From the NCBI RefSeq assembly GCF_000285835.1, contig NZ_HE978603.1:1-64000 (forward strand): 64,000 nt of DNA. The letters are read 5' to 3'. Shown here piece after piece: positions 44,281 through 54,776 of the stretch (position 1 is its first letter; every line of letters begins with the position of its first letter). Made by a program: the position numbers and the translations under genes. Source of the stretch: Brevibacterium senegalense. GTDB taxonomy: Bacteria; Actinomycetota; Actinomycetes; Actinomycetales; Brevibacteriaceae. The notes under the pieces were generated by a model, which did no database searches, was not told where the DNA came from, and saw only the letters and a program-made list of their open reading frames with translations.

Positions 44281-47214
44281 TCACCGCCCCGTCTGCTCCC
44301 ACACGTCCTCGTCCGCGGTCTCGACGACCTCGAGCCCGGTCGCGTCGTCCCACACCCGCCCGGAGGCGTCCGTCGTCGTGCTGTGGTCCAGCACATCGCC
44401 GCCGAGGCCGTCGCCGCCGTCGTCCCAGCCCTCGCCGCCCGCTGCGGCCGGCGGGGCGGCCTCCTCCGCCGGAGGCTCCTCGCCGCGGATGACCGCGAGC
44501 GTGGCCGGAAGGTCCTCGGGGCGCACGAGGACGTCGCGCGCCTTGGACCCCTCGGAGGCGCCCACGACCCCACGGGACTCCATGAGGTCCATGAGCCGGC
44601 CGGCCTTCGCGAAGCCCACGCGCAGCTTGCGCTGCAGCATCGAGGTCGAGCCGAACTGGGTCGTGACGACGAGCTCCGCCGCCTGCAGCAGCAGGTCGAG
44701 GTCGTCGCCGATCTCCTCGTCGATCTGCTTCTTGGGCGCTTCGACGGCGACGTCCTCGCGGTAGACCGGGGTCAGCTGCGACTTCACATGCGCGACGACC
44801 TCCTCGATCTCCGATTCGTTGACCCACGCGCCCTGCACGCGCATGGGCTTCGCGGCGCCCATGGGGAGGAACAGTGCGTCGCCCTGCCCGATCAGCTTCT
44901 CCGCACCCGGCTGGTCCAGCACGACGCGGGAGTCCGCCAGCGACGACGTCGCGAACGCCAGGCGCGAGGGCACGTTGGCCTTGATGAGGCCGGTGACGAC
45001 GTCGACGGAGGGCCGCTGCGTGGCGAGGATCAGGTGGATGCCCGCGGCGCGGGCCAGCTGGGTGATGCGCTGGATGCTCGCCTCGACGTCGCGCGGGGCG
45101 ACCATCATGAGGTCCGCCAGCTCGTCGACGACGACCAGCAGGTACGGGTACGGGTGCAGCTCGCGCTCGGAGCCCGGGGGCACGCTGATGCGCCCCTCGC
45201 GCACCGCCTTGTTGAACTCCTTCACGTGCTTGAATCCGAAGTGGGCGAGGTCGTCGTAGCGCGCGTCCATCTCCCGCACGACCCACTCGAGGGCCTCGGC
45301 GGCCTTCTTGGGGTTCGTGATGATGGGCGTGATGAGGTGCGGGATCCCCTCGTAGATCGTGAGCTCGACCCGCTTGGGGTCGACGAGGATCATGCGCACC
45401 TCGTCCGGGGTCGCCCGCATCATGATCGACGTGATCATCGAGTTGATGAAGCTCGACTTGCCGGCACCGGTCGCACCCGCGACCAGCAGGTGCGGCATCT
45501 TCGAGAGGTCCGCGACGACGAAGCCGCCCTCGACGTCCTTGCCCACGCCCATGACCATCGGGTGATCGGTCTTCCGCGCCGCGTTGGACCGCAGCACGTC
45601 TCCCAGCGACACCGTCTCGCGGTCCGTGTTGGGGATCTCGATGCCGATCGCCTTCTTGCCCGGGATGGGCGAGAGGATCCGCACGTCCGCGCTGGCGACG
45701 GCGTAGCTGATGTTCTTCGACAGCGCCGTGACCTTCTCGACCTTCGTGCCCGGCGCCAGCTCGACCTCGTAGCGGGTCACGGTGGGACCGCGCGAGAAGC
45801 CGGTGACCTCCGCGTCGATCTTGAACTGCTCCATGACGTCGCGCAGCGCCTCGACGACGCGGTCGTTCGCCTCCGACCGTTCCTTGGGCGGCGGTCCGGC
45901 CGTCAGCGAGTCCGACGACGGCAGGGTGTAGGTGACGTCGCCGTTGAGCTCCAGCTGGGCGACGCGCTGCGGCAGCTCGCCGGTGGCTTGGGGGGCCGGG
46001 GTGGACACCGTCGGCACCGGTGCAGTCGCGGACTCGGAGTCGTCCGCCGAGGCCGGGGTCGCCTCCGCGCCGGGCCCCGGCATCGCGCGGGTCTCGTCCT
46101 CCATGCCCACGGAGCGGCGCAGCTTCTGCGCCTCCTTCTCCGCCTTCGTGGGCCGGCGCTCGCCGGGTCGGTACGCGGGCTCCGCGTCCGCCTCCGCGGT
46201 CGCGTCGACGTCGTACACGTCCGCCGTGCGCCGGCGGGCGGAGTTCCCGGACCCGGCCGCGGGAGTCCCGTCGACCTCGGCCTCGTGGATGTAGGCCTTG
46301 TCGTAGGCGACGTCCGTCTCGTCCTCGTGGCGCGGGGTCTCCGCGGCCTCGTCCGCGGCCTTCCGCTTCGCACCGCGGCGCCGCCCCATCGGCTTGAGCG
46401 TCGAGGTGGTGCGCCCGCTGGCGACGAGGTCGTCATCCCCGGCGCCCTCCCCGTCCCGGGTGGCGGGAGCGCCGTCGACCAGCCGGCGATAGGCGCCCAC
46501 GAGTCGCTCGGGGATCCGGCGGACCGGGGTGGCGGTGAGGATGAGGAGCGAGAACAGTCCCAGGAGCACCAGCAGCGGCACGGCGACGTAGACGGTCGTG
46601 GCCGCGACGAGCGGGGAGGAGACGACATAGCCGATCGCTCCGCCCCCGTTGACCATCGCCTCGCGCGAGTTCACGAAGCCGGGCACGCCGGCGGCGATGT
46701 GCGCCAGGCCGGCCGCGGACACGATCAGCGCGCACCCGCCCACGAGGATGCGGTTGTTGCCGCGCGTGTCCTCACCGCGCAGGAAGAGACGAATTGCGTA
46801 GGCCAGCAGGATCAGCGGCAGCGCCAGCGCGACGCGGCCGAAGGTCCCCTCGACGACGGCGCGCACGCCGTCGCCCACGACGCCGGGCACGTGCCACCAC
46901 TCGAAAGCTGCGACGACGATCGCGAGCGCCACGAGCGCGAAGCCGGTGCCGTCGCGGCGCACGGGCGCGTCCTGGGTCTCCTGGGGGTCGAGGGTCCGCC
47001 TGGTCCGGTCACCGGCCATGTGAGCCACTCCCATCCATGCTCCGGTCAGGATCCCGTTCCGGCCGGATGCGTCGTCGGATCCCCCGGTCCGGGTGCGCGC
47101 GGCGGCGGTCCGCTTGCGTCCGCGGGACGCCGGAGGGGCATCCGCGGCCTTCGTGGACCTGCGCGCGCGACCTGTGCTGGCGGGGGAAGTCGTACTGGTC
47201 GCCATGGTGCCCAT
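44281..47214 (-). CDS. ftsK: DNA translocase FtsK
   Basis: A 977-residue septal DNA pump that moves chromosome termini during division. Four membrane helices lie in roughly residues 90-260, then a poorly conserved linker rich in Arg, Glu, Pro and Ala (about 260-440). The motor has Walker [13 protein letters not shown] and Walker [15 protein letters not shown], and the C-terminal gamma winged-helix domain reads [20 protein letters not shown] for KOPS recognition. I place the start at ATG 47214; in-frame ATGs at 47274 and 47205 are alternatives, as the first ~40 residues are not conserved. Confidence 0.94.
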   Translation of the reverse strand: MGTMATSTTSPASTGRARRSTKAADAPPASRGRKRTAAARTRTGGSDDASGRNGILTGAWMGVAHMAGDRTRRTLDPQETQDAPVRRDGTGFALVALAIVVAAFEWWHVPGVVGDGVRAVVEGTFGRVALALPLILLAYAIRLFLRGEDTRGNNRILVGGCALIVSAAGLAHIAAGVPGFVNSREAMVNGGGAIGYVVSSPLVAATTVYVAVPLLVLLGLFSLLILTATPVRRIPERLVGAYRRLVDGAPATRDGEGAGDDDLVASGRTTSTLKPMGRRRGAKRKAADEAAETPRHEDETDVAYDKAYIHEAEVDGTPAAGSGNSARRRTADVYDVDATAEADAEPAYRPGERRPTKAEKEAQKLRRSVGMEDETRAMPGPGAEATPASADDSESATAPVPTVSTPAPQATGELPQRVAQLELNGDVTYTLPSSDSLTAGPPPKERSEANDRVVEALRDVMEQFKIDAEVTGFSRGPTVTRYEVELAPGTKVEKVTALSKNISYAVASADVRILSPIPGKKAIGIEIPNTDRETVSLGDVLRSNAARKTDHPMVMGVGKDVEGGFVVADLSKMPHLLVAGATGAGKSSFINSMITSIMMRATPDEVRMILVDPKRVELTIYEGIPHLITPIITNPKKAAEALEWVVREMDARYDDLAHFGFKHVKEFNKAVREGRISVPPGSERELHPYPYLLVVVDELADLMMVAPRDVEASIQRITQLARAAGIHLILATQRPSVDVVTGLIKANVPSRLAFATSSLADSRVVLDQPGAEKLIGQGDALFLPMGAAKPMRVQGAWVNESEIEEVVAHVKSQLTPVYREDVAVEAPKKQIDEEIGDDLDLLLQAAELVVTTQFGSTSMLQRKLRVGFAKAGRLMDLMESRGVVGASEGSKARDVLVRPEDLPATLAVIRGEEPPAEEAAPPAAAGGEGWDDGGDGLGGDVLDHSTTTDASGRVWDDATGLEVVETADEDVWEQTGR

Positions 47215-47321
47215 GGTATTCCCAGGTCCGCCCCGGTCGTCGGATTCACGGATCCCGGCGTGTGGGGCGGCCACGCGCTAGGCTCGTGGCGGTCAGCCGT
47301 CGTCCACGCACAGAGGTCCCG

Positions 47322-48839
47322 ATGCCCCACGCCTCCGCCCGTTCCGTCCCGCAGGTCGGCTTCGACCGCGAGCGCTACATCGCCCTCCAGTCGGACCGCA
47401 TCCGCGCCCGGCAGCGGGAGATCGGCGGCCGTCTCTACCTGGAGATGGGCGGCAAGCTCTTCGACGACCTGCACGCCGCGCGCGTGCTCCCCGGGTTCGC
47501 CCCGGACACGAAGATCGCGATGCTCGAGCAGCTGCGCGACGAGCTGGAGATCGTCATCGCCGTCAACGCCCGCGATCTGCGCCGGAACAAGATGCGCGCG
47601 GATCTGGGGATCACCTACGAGGACGAGGTCCTGCGGCTCGTCGACTCGTTCCGCGCCCGCGGCTTCCTCGTGGAGAACGTCGTCGTCACGCAGCTGGACG
47701 ATGCGGACGAGACCGGCCACGGGTTCCGCGACCGCCTCGAGCGGCTGGGCCTGCGGACGGTCCGCCACCGGACGATCCCCGGCTATCCCACGGACGTGTC
47801 CCGGATCGTGGGCGAGGACGGCTTCGGCCGCAACGAGGCGTTCGAGCCCTCGCGCGACCTCGTCGTGCTGACCGCGCCGGGCCCCGGATCCGGGAAGCTC
47901 GCGACGTGCCTGTCGCAGATCTACCACGACCACCGGAGGGGCGTGCCGGCCGGCTACGCGAAGTTCGAGACGTTCCCGGTGTGGGACCTGCCGCTCGAGC
48001 ACCCCGTCAACCTCGCGTACGAGGCGGCGACGGCGGACCTCGAGGACCTCAACGTCATCGATCCGTACCACCTGCGCGCGTACGGCGAGCAGGTGACGTC
48101 CTACAACCGCGACGTCGAGGTGTTCCCCCTCCTCACCGCGCTGCTGGAGCGGATCGATGGCAGCAGCCCGTACCGCTCCCCCACGGACATGGGCGTCAAT
48201 CTCGTGGGCGCCTGCATCGCGGACGACGCGGTGTGCCGCGAGGCGGCGGGCCAGGAGATCATCCGGCGCTGGTTCCAGGCGCGCGTCGAGGAGCAGCGCG
48301 CGGTCACGGACGAGGGCGTCTCCGAGCGCATCGGCCTCGTCATGCGGCGCACGGGCATCGACGTCGACGACCGCCCGGTCGTGCGACCCGCCCGCGCTCT
48401 GGCAGAGGCGGAGCAGTCCCCGGCCTCCGCGATCCGCCTGCACGACGGCACCCTCGTGACCGGCAAGACGAGTCCGCTGCTGGGGTGCTCCGCCGCGATG
48501 CTGCTGAACGCGCTCAAGCACCTGGCCGGGATCGAGCGGACCGCGCATCTGCTGTCCCCGGAGTCGATCGAACCGATCCAGACCCTCAAGACCCAGCACC
48601 TGGGCAGCCGCAACCCGCGCCTCCACACGGATGAGGTCCTCATCGCCCTGTCCGTGTCCGCGGCGTCCTCGGAGAACAGCCGCCGGGCGCTGGCGCGCCT
48701 GGCGGACCTCACGGACACAGACGCCCACACGACGACGATCCTGGGCTCCGTCGACGAGGGGATCTTCCGCAGCCTGGGCATCCGGGTCACGAGCGATCCC
48801 GTCTACCAGCGGAAGTCGGAGCTCTACCACAAGCGCTGA
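47322..48839 (+). CDS. DUF1846 (UPF0371) family protein
   Basis: A 505-residue cytoplasmic protein of the DUF1846/UPF0371 family, whose enzymatic role is not known. The N-terminus [16 protein letters not shown], the glycine-rich loop [16 protein letters not shown] and the C-terminal [10 protein letters not shown] are family hallmarks. The glycine-rich loop suggests nucleotide or phosphate binding (inference). ATG at 47322 follows AGAGG; a TAGGCT box near 47279 would serve it. It is divergent from ftsK and monocistronic. Confidence 0.92.
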   Translation: MPHASARSVPQVGFDRERYIALQSDRIRARQREIGGRLYLEMGGKLFDDLHAARVLPGFAPDTKIAMLEQLRDELEIVIAVNARDLRRNKMRADLGITYEDEVLRLVDSFRARGFLVENVVVTQLDDADETGHGFRDRLERLGLRTVRHRTIPGYPTDVSRIVGEDGFGRNEAFEPSRDLVVLTAPGPGSGKLATCLSQIYHDHRRGVPAGYAKFETFPVWDLPLEHPVNLAYEAATADLEDLNVIDPYHLRAYGEQVTSYNRDVEVFPLLTALLERIDGSSPYRSPTDMGVNLVGACIADDAVCREAAGQEIIRRWFQARVEEQRAVTDEGVSERIGLVMRRTGIDVDDRPVVRPARALAEAEQSPASAIRLHDGTLVTGKTSPLLGCSAAMLLNALKHLAGIERTAHLLSPESIEPIQTLKTQHLGSRNPRLHTDEVLIALSVSAASSENSRRALARLADLTDTDAHTTTILGSVDEGIFRSLGIRVTSDPVYQRKSELYHKR

Positions 48840-48863
48840 CCGCGGCGACCCCGCCGAACGCCG

Positions 48864-48899
48864 GAGGGCCGGCCGCACCGTGCGGTGCGGCCGGCCCTC
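48864..48899. terminator. Terminator between the DUF1846 gene and malate synthase
   Basis: A 15-bp perfect stem (GAGGGCCGGCCGCAC and its complement) with a 6-base loop between convergent genes. Confidence 0.8.
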
Positions 48900-48943
48900 G
48901 GCGGTCCGGTCGGCGGTCACGACCGCCGGTCGGGGTCTGCCCG

Positions 48944-50545
48944 TCAGCCCAGCAGCTCGTACGCGGGGATCGTGAGGAAGTCCGCGTACTCCTCCTGCGT
49001 CGCCATCGTCGCGAACAGGTCGCGCGAGGTCGCCCAGTCCGTCTCCGCACCGGGGAGCTTCGCGACCTCCTCCTCGATGAGACGGCCCACGAGCTCCTGC
49101 GTGACCTTCTCGCCCGTGTCGGCCAGCGTCACCCCGAAGTGCAGCCACTGCCAGACCTGCGAGCGGGAGATCTCCGCCGTCGCCGCGTCCTCCATGAGGC
49201 CGTTGATCGCCGCCGCGCCGTTGCCGCCCAGCCACGCCTGGACGTACTGGATGCCGACAGTGATGTTGGCGCGCAGGCCCGCCTCCGTCACGTCGCCGGG
49301 CGTGTCCTTGACGCTCAGCAGATCCGCCGCGGTGACGTTCACGTCCTCGCGCTTCTTGCCGATCTGGTTGGGGTTCTCCCCCAGCACCTTGTCGAACTGC
49401 GCGCGGCAGGCCTCGACCATGCCCGGGTGCGCGACCCAGGAGCCGTCGAAGCCGTCGGTCGCCTCGCGCGTCTTGTCCTTCTCGACCTGGTCGAAGGCCT
49501 TCTTGTTGGCCTCCTCGTCCTTGGACGGGATGAACGCGCTCATGCCGCCGATCGCGTGCGCGCCGCGCTTGTGGCACGTGCGGACCAGGAGCTCCGTGTA
49601 CGCGCGCATGAACGGCACGGTCATCGTGACGAGGCCGCGGTCCGGGAGGATCCACTCCTCGCCCTTCGCGCGGTGGGTCTTGATGACAGAGAAGATGTAG
49701 TCCCAGCGACCCGCGTTGAGGCCTGCGGAGTGGTCGCGCAGCTCGTAGAGGATCTCCTCCATCTCGAAGACCGCGGGGTAGGTCTCGATGAGGCAGGTCG
49801 CGCGGATCGTTCCCTGCGGGACGCCCAGGGCGTCCTGCGCGTGGACGAACACGGCGTTCCACAGGCGGGCCTCGAGGTGCGACTCCATCTTGGGCAGGTA
49901 GAAGTACGGTCCGCGGCCCTTCGCGATCTGCTCGCGACCGGCGGTCGCGAAGTACAGCGCGAAGTCCACGAGCGAGCCGGAGGCGATCTCGCCGTCGACC
50001 AGGAGGTGCTTCTCCTCGAGGTGCCAGCCGCGGGGGCGCACGACGATGGTCGGCAGCTCCTCGTCGGGGCGCAGCGCGTACGACTTGCCCTGCTCGGAGA
50101 CGAAGTCGATCTCGCGGCGGGTCGCGTCCAGGAGGTTCACCTGGCCGCCGATGACGGAGTCCCACGCGGGGGTGTTCGCGTCCTCCTGGTCGGCCAGCCA
50201 GACCTTCGCGCCGGAGTTGAGCGCGTTGATCGTCATCTTCTTGTAGGTGGGGCCGGTGACCTCGACGCGGCGGTCCTCCAGGCCGGGTGCGGGCGCGGCG
50301 ACCTGCCACGAGTCGTCCTCGCGGATCGCGCGCGTCTCCTCGAGGAAGTCCAGCTCCTCGCCGGCGTCCAGGCGGGCCTGGCGCTCGACGCGGGCCGCGA
50401 GGCGCTCCTTGCGCGTCGCCGCGAACTCGCGGTGGAGCGAGACGATGAGCTTCAGTGCGTCGGGGGTGAGCACCTTCTCCGCCCCCTCGGGCAGCGGGGT
50501 CGTGATCTCGAGGCCCTCGGGCAGTTCGATGGTCGTGTCGGTCAT
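48944..50545 (-). CDS. aceB: Malate synthase A
   Basis: Condenses glyoxylate with acetyl-CoA to malate; 533 residues, the length of form A rather than the ~720-residue form G. The family signature RDHSAGLNAGRWDYIFSVI is present, as are GPYFYLPKMESHLEARLW and the C-terminal YLGGNGAAAI-like block WLGGNGAAAINGLMEDAAT. It lies 46 bases after the GlcD-GlcG gene on the same strand. No isocitrate lyase is in the window, so here it likely drains glyoxylate made by the upstream oxidase. Confidence 0.96.
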   Translation of the reverse strand: MTDTTIELPEGLEITTPLPEGAEKVLTPDALKLIVSLHREFAATRKERLAARVERQARLDAGEELDFLEETRAIREDDSWQVAAPAPGLEDRRVEVTGPTYKKMTINALNSGAKVWLADQEDANTPAWDSVIGGQVNLLDATRREIDFVSEQGKSYALRPDEELPTIVVRPRGWHLEEKHLLVDGEIASGSLVDFALYFATAGREQIAKGRGPYFYLPKMESHLEARLWNAVFVHAQDALGVPQGTIRATCLIETYPAVFEMEEILYELRDHSAGLNAGRWDYIFSVIKTHRAKGEEWILPDRGLVTMTVPFMRAYTELLVRTCHKRGAHAIGGMSAFIPSKDEEANKKAFDQVEKDKTREATDGFDGSWVAHPGMVEACRAQFDKVLGENPNQIGKKREDVNVTAADLLSVKDTPGDVTEAGLRANITVGIQYVQAWLGGNGAAAINGLMEDAATAEISRSQVWQWLHFGVTLADTGEKVTQELVGRLIEEEVAKLPGAETDWATSRDLFATMATQEEYADFLTIPAYELLG

Positions 50546-50591
50546 GCGATTCTCCTCTTCGGGTGATGCGGCGGGGATGTGGAGTGGTGGG

Positions 50592-52544
50592 TCAGGAGGC
50601 CGTCTCTGCCGGGTCGGCGCCCAGGGCTGCGAGCACCGCGTCCGCGATGACCGCGTCCTCAGCCGGCTTGCCCCCGGCGACGCCCAGGCCGCCCACGACG
50701 ACGCCGCCGAAGGCGATCGGGACGCCGCCGGCGATGCTCGTGAGGAGGCCCCCGGTGCCGTGCTCCAGCTTCTGCGCCAGCTCCGGCACGATGAGTGCGC
50801 TGGGGCGGCGGGTGGAGGCCGCGGTCTGGGCCTTGCGGCGGCTCGTCTCGACGCTGTGCGGGGTCATCCCGTCGGTGCGTCCGTACGCGACCATCTGGAG
50901 GGCCGGGTCGACGACGGTCGCGCACGTGCGCACGCCCGCCTTCCGCCCCTCCTCGATCGTGAGAGCGACGGCCCGCGCGGCCAGGTCGTACGTGACGGTG
51001 GGCTGGGCGAAGGAGACGGTCTCCCCCGTCGCCGAGGTCGTGGTGGCGTCTGCGGTCACTGCTGCTCCTGCTCCGGTCGTCGCCGCTGCTGCGGCGGGTG
51101 TGGTGGTGGCGGGGGCGTCCGCGGTCGGAGCGGCGGATGACCGCGCCTCCAGGAGGACGCCCGGGTTGAGGATGCCCTGCGGATCGAGGGCGTCCTTGAT
51201 CCGCTGGTTGACCTCGAGCACATCCGGACCCAGGTAGCCCGGCAGCCACGGCTGCTTGAGGCGGCCCACGCCGTGCTCGCCCGTGATCGTGCCGCCCAGC
51301 TCGACCGCGAGGTCCATGATGCGGCCGTAGGCGTCGTGCGCCCGCGCACGCTGACCGGCGTCCGTGGGGTCGAAGACGACGAGCGGGTGCGTGTTGCCGT
51401 CGCCCGCGTGCGCCATGACGGCGACGAGGACGTCGAACTCCTGCGAGATCGCCTCGATGCCGCTCACCAGGGCGCCCAGGCGGGGCAGCGGGACGCCCAC
51501 GTCCTCGAGGAGGATCGTGCCCTTCTTCTCGATCGCGGGGATGGCGATGCGGCGGGCCTGGATGAAGGCCTCGCCCTCGTCCGGGTCGTCCGTGGAGAAG
51601 ACCTCGTCCGCGCCGTTCTCCTCGCAGATCGCGGTCACCTGCGCGATCTCGACCCCGGCGTGCTCCGCGGGCTCGTCGGACTGGACGATGATCATCGCGG
51701 CGGAGTCGCGGTCGAGTCCCATGCGGGTCTCGTCCTCGACCGCGTTGATCGTGGGCCGGTCCATGAACTCGAGCATCGACGGGCGCATCGACTGGGTGAT
51801 CGCCAGGACGGCCGCGGTCGCGGAGTCGAGCGTGGGGAATGTCGCGACGAGGGTCTGCGGGGTCCGCTGCGCCGGCACCAGGCGGAGCGTGACCTCCGTG
51901 ATGATGCCCAGGGTGCCCTCGCTGCCCACGAACAGCTTCGTGAGGGACAGGCCGGCGACGTCCTTGAGGCGGGGTCCGCCCAGTTCGATGAGCCGACCGT
52001 CCGCCAGGACGACCTTCATGCCCAGCACGTAGTCGGTCGTGACGCCGTACTTGACGCAGCAGAGGCCGCCGGCGTTCGTCGCGATGTTGCCGCCGATCGA
52101 GCAGAACGTGAAGGACGCGGGGTCCGGCGGGTACCAGAGGCCGTGCTGCGCGGCGGCGTCCTTGACCTCCGCGTTGAACGCGCCCGGCTGCGTGACGACG
52201 GTGCGGGTGACGGGATCCACGCGGATGTCCCGCATGCGGTCGAGCGAGAGCGAGATGCCGCCGTCGATCGCGGTGGACCCGCCGGACAGGCTGGTGCCCG
52301 CACCGCGCGGGACGACGGGGGTCCCGGTCGCCGCGGCGTAGCGGACGACGGCCTGGACGTCCTGGGCCGAGGTCGCGCGGACGACCGCCGCGGGGACGCC
52401 GGCGTCCGGGTCCTCCGCACGATCGCGGCGGTACGCCTCGGTCTTGACCGGATCGGTGATGAGCGCGCCGTCCGGCAGCTGTGCCGCCAGCTCCTCGAGC
52501 GTGGTGGCGACCGGGGTCGCCGGTGCAGCGACGGTGTCTGTCAT
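50592..52544 (-). CDS. glcD: GlcD-type FAD-linked oxidase fused to a GlcG/HbpS domain
   Basis: A 650-residue fusion. Residues 40-220 form an FAD-binding type 4 domain (PRGAGTSLSGGS at 79-90), 225-466 the FAD-oxidase C-terminal domain (HAGDGNTHP 379-387, GEHGVG 422-427), as in GlcD glycolate oxidase and D-lactate dehydrogenases. An Ala/Thr-rich linker spans 467-508. Residues 509-645 are a GlcG/HbpS (DUF336) domain, including the SVETSRRKAQTAAS helix and the glycine-rich GVPIAFGGVVVGGLGVAGG. In E. coli GlcD and GlcG are separate products of the glc operon. The likely reaction is glycolate to glyoxylate, feeding malate synthase downstream; D-lactate is the alternative. GlcE and GlcF are absent. 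Confidence 0.92.
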   Translation of the reverse strand: MTDTVAAPATPVATTLEELAAQLPDGALITDPVKTEAYRRDRAEDPDAGVPAAVVRATSAQDVQAVVRYAAATGTPVVPRGAGTSLSGGSTAIDGGISLSLDRMRDIRVDPVTRTVVTQPGAFNAEVKDAAAQHGLWYPPDPASFTFCSIGGNIATNAGGLCCVKYGVTTDYVLGMKVVLADGRLIELGGPRLKDVAGLSLTKLFVGSEGTLGIITEVTLRLVPAQRTPQTLVATFPTLDSATAAVLAITQSMRPSMLEFMDRPTINAVEDETRMGLDRDSAAMIIVQSDEPAEHAGVEIAQVTAICEENGADEVFSTDDPDEGEAFIQARRIAIPAIEKKGTILLEDVGVPLPRLGALVSGIEAISQEFDVLVAVMAHAGDGNTHPLVVFDPTDAGQRARAHDAYGRIMDLAVELGGTITGEHGVGRLKQPWLPGYLGPDVLEVNQRIKDALDPQGILNPGVLLEARSSAAPTADAPATTTPAAAAATTGAGAAVTADATTTSATGETVSFAQPTVTYDLAARAVALTIEEGRKAGVRTCATVVDPALQMVAYGRTDGMTPHSVETSRRKAQTAASTRRPSALIVPELAQKLEHGTGGLLTSIAGGVPIAFGGVVVGGLGVAGGKPAEDAVIADAVLAALGADPAETAS

Positions 52545-52879
52545 GGAGGGGCCTTTCGACGTCGATCGGGCGGTTCGGCGATCGCCCGGGACGGAGCACC
52601 ACGCGGGCGCGCTGTGCTCCGGGTCACGATATGCCCCGAACCTAGCACCTCACGATCACGCCTCTGAAATTGTGCTTCCGCACAGTGAAATCACCGTCGC
52701 TCAGGACGGCTGTGACTCCACTCCTCGACGCAATCGAGTCCGTGTTGCGAGATCGTGACCGTGATCCTGACCACGAACAGGGAAGAACGTGATAGAAACC
52801 TCGGAGTGGCCCGCACCACACACCCGTGACCGCCGGCCGTCCGTCGCCCTCCCCCTGTTCCAGAGAGATCCGATCCCCC
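52545..52879. promoter_or_regulatory. Divergent promoter region of the glycolate/lactate locus
   Basis: A 335-base gap between the oxidase gene (minus) and the permease gene (plus). It holds a TAGGTT -10 candidate for the oxidase (52639-52644), a TGTGC-TTCC-GCACA inverted repeat (52671-52684), and several GTGA/TCAC-rich strings between 52720 and 52790. No small gene is apparent. Confidence 0.5.
52671..52684. promoter_or_regulatory. Candidate IclR-family operator
   Basis: TGTGCTTCCGCACA: perfect 5-bp arms with a 4-base spacer, flanked by AAAT and GTGAAAT. It lies about 27 bases upstream of the oxidase -10 candidate. The neighbouring IclR-type gene makes it a natural binding site, but this is inferred. 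Confidence 0.4.
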
Positions 52880-54739
52880 ATGGACAACATCGCACTCGCG
52901 GCGCTCCTCGCAGCGTCGCCCATCCTCGTCGCGGGCGTGCTGCTGCTCGTCTTCCGCGCGCCCGCCACCGTCGCGATGCCCGCGGCCCTCGTCGTCGCTG
53001 CCCTCGTGGGCTTCTTCGGCTGGGGCATCTCGTGGGTCACGATCAGCGCCTCCGTGATCCAGGGCATCATCGTCGCCCTGGGACTGCTGTGGATCGTGTT
53101 CGGAGCGCTGCTGCTCCTGTCGACCCTCACGAAATCCGGGGCGATCGACTCGATCAAGGCCGGCTTCGTCTCGATCTCGCCCGACCGCCGGATCCAGGTC
53201 ATCATCATCGCCTGGCTGTTCGGCAGCTTCATCGAGGGCGCGGCCGGCTTCGGCGCTCCCGCCGCGGTCGTCGCCCCGCTGCTGCTGGCCCTGGGCTTCC
53301 CCGCCGTCGCCGCCGTGCTGGCGGGCCTCATCATCCAGTCGACCCCCGTGAGCTTCGGCGCGGTCGGCACCCCGATGCTCACCGGCATCGGGCAGGGACT
53401 GCAGTCCGGCGACGCCCTCACCTACCCCCAGCCGGTCCTCGACCGCATGGCGGAGCTGGGCATCACGGAGCAGACCGCGTTCGTCGCGCACACCGCTGCC
53501 CAGGTCGCCACGCTGCACGCGATCTGCGGCCTCATGATCCCCCTCGTCCTCGTGTGCTTCATGACCCGATTCTTCGGTGAGCAGCGCAGCTTCCGGGCCG
53601 GCCTGGCCGTGGCTCCGTTCGCCCTGTTCGCCGCGGTCTCGTTCGTCGTCCCCTACCTGCTCGTCGCGAAGTTCCTGGGTCCGGAGTTCCCGTCGATGCT
53701 GGGCGCCCTCATCGGCCTCCTCATCGTCGTCTCCGCCGCGCGTGCCGGCTTCCTCCAGCCCAAGGACACGTGGGAGTTCGCCCCGCGCCACCGCTGGCCC
53801 TCCCAGTGGATGGGGTCCGTCGACCCCAAGGACGAGGAGGTCGTGCTCGAGAAGAAGATGCCGCTGGTCCTCGCGTGGTCGCCCTACCTCATCGTCGTCG
53901 CGCTGCTGCTGCTCACCCGCAACATCCCCGCCGTCAAGGCCTTCCTCACCGGTCCCGCGGCGATCAAGATCGAGGACATCCTGGGCACCGGCATCAGCCA
54001 GACCTCGGACCTCCTCTACTCCCCCGGATTCCTCTTCATCATCGCGGCGCTCCTCACGATCCCGCTCCAGCGGATGAAGGGCGCCCAGGTGGCCCGTGCC
54101 TGGCGTGTGGCCGGAGGCCAGATCGCCGGTGCGGCCTTCGCTCTGCTGTGCTCGGTGCCGATGGTCCGCGTCTTCATCAACTCGGGTGCGGACTACAACT
54201 CGACCGGCATGGACTCGATGCCGCTCATCCTGGCGGACGCCGCAGCGAACGCCGCCGGCTCCACGTGGCCGCTCTTCGCCCCGTTCGTGGGCGCGCTGGG
54301 CGCCTTCGTCGCCGGCTCGAACACCGTCTCGAACCTCATGTTCTCGCAGTTCCAGTTCGCCACGGGCGTGAACCTGGGCGTCTCCTCGCCGGAAACGATC
54401 GTCGCCGCACAGGCCGTGGGCGGAGCGGCCGGCAACATGGTCGCGGTCCACAACGTCGTCGCGGCCTCCGCGACGGTGGGGCTGCTGGGCCGCGAGGGAC
54501 TCATCCTCCGCAAGACGGTGCTGCCCATGCTCGTCTACAGCCTCATGGCCGGCTCACTCGCCTTCATGATGGTCTTCGGGGCCGGTCTCAACCTGGGCAC
54601 GATCATCTTCTGCCTGCTGGTCATCGGACTGCTCGCCGCCTTCTTCACGCTGCGCACTCGACCCGACAGCCCCAACCCGGAGCTGCTGCCGGAACGGCCG
54701 GAGGGTGAGACGGCCGCGGACGAGGCGGTGGCGCGGTGA
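52880..54739 (+). CDS. LctP-family lactate/glycolate permease
   Basis: A 619-residue membrane permease of the LctP/GlcA family with at least a dozen hydrophobic segments. Family blocks include SFIEGAAGFGAPAAVVAP, QSTPVSFGAVGTPM and the C-terminal SNTVSNLMFSQFQ and AAGNMVAVHNVVAASA. The family imports L- and D-lactate and glycolate with protons. Beside a GlcD-type oxidase and malate synthase, glycolate is a likely substrate (GlcA-like). ATG at 52880; the ribosome site is weak. Confidence 0.93.
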   Translation: MDNIALAALLAASPILVAGVLLLVFRAPATVAMPAALVVAALVGFFGWGISWVTISASVIQGIIVALGLLWIVFGALLLLSTLTKSGAIDSIKAGFVSISPDRRIQVIIIAWLFGSFIEGAAGFGAPAAVVAPLLLALGFPAVAAVLAGLIIQSTPVSFGAVGTPMLTGIGQGLQSGDALTYPQPVLDRMAELGITEQTAFVAHTAAQVATLHAICGLMIPLVLVCFMTRFFGEQRSFRAGLAVAPFALFAAVSFVVPYLLVAKFLGPEFPSMLGALIGLLIVVSAARAGFLQPKDTWEFAPRHRWPSQWMGSVDPKDEEVVLEKKMPLVLAWSPYLIVVALLLLTRNIPAVKAFLTGPAAIKIEDILGTGISQTSDLLYSPGFLFIIAALLTIPLQRMKGAQVARAWRVAGGQIAGAAFALLCSVPMVRVFINSGADYNSTGMDSMPLILADAAANAAGSTWPLFAPFVGALGAFVAGSNTVSNLMFSQFQFATGVNLGVSSPETIVAAQAVGGAAGNMVAVHNVVAASATVGLLGREGLILRKTVLPMLVYSLMAGSLAFMMVFGAGLNLGTIIFCLLVIGLLAAFFTLRTRPDSPNPELLPERPEGETAADEAVAR

Positions 54740-54776
54740 CGGCGGCCCGCGCATCCACGGCGACCGCGTCGCTCCG

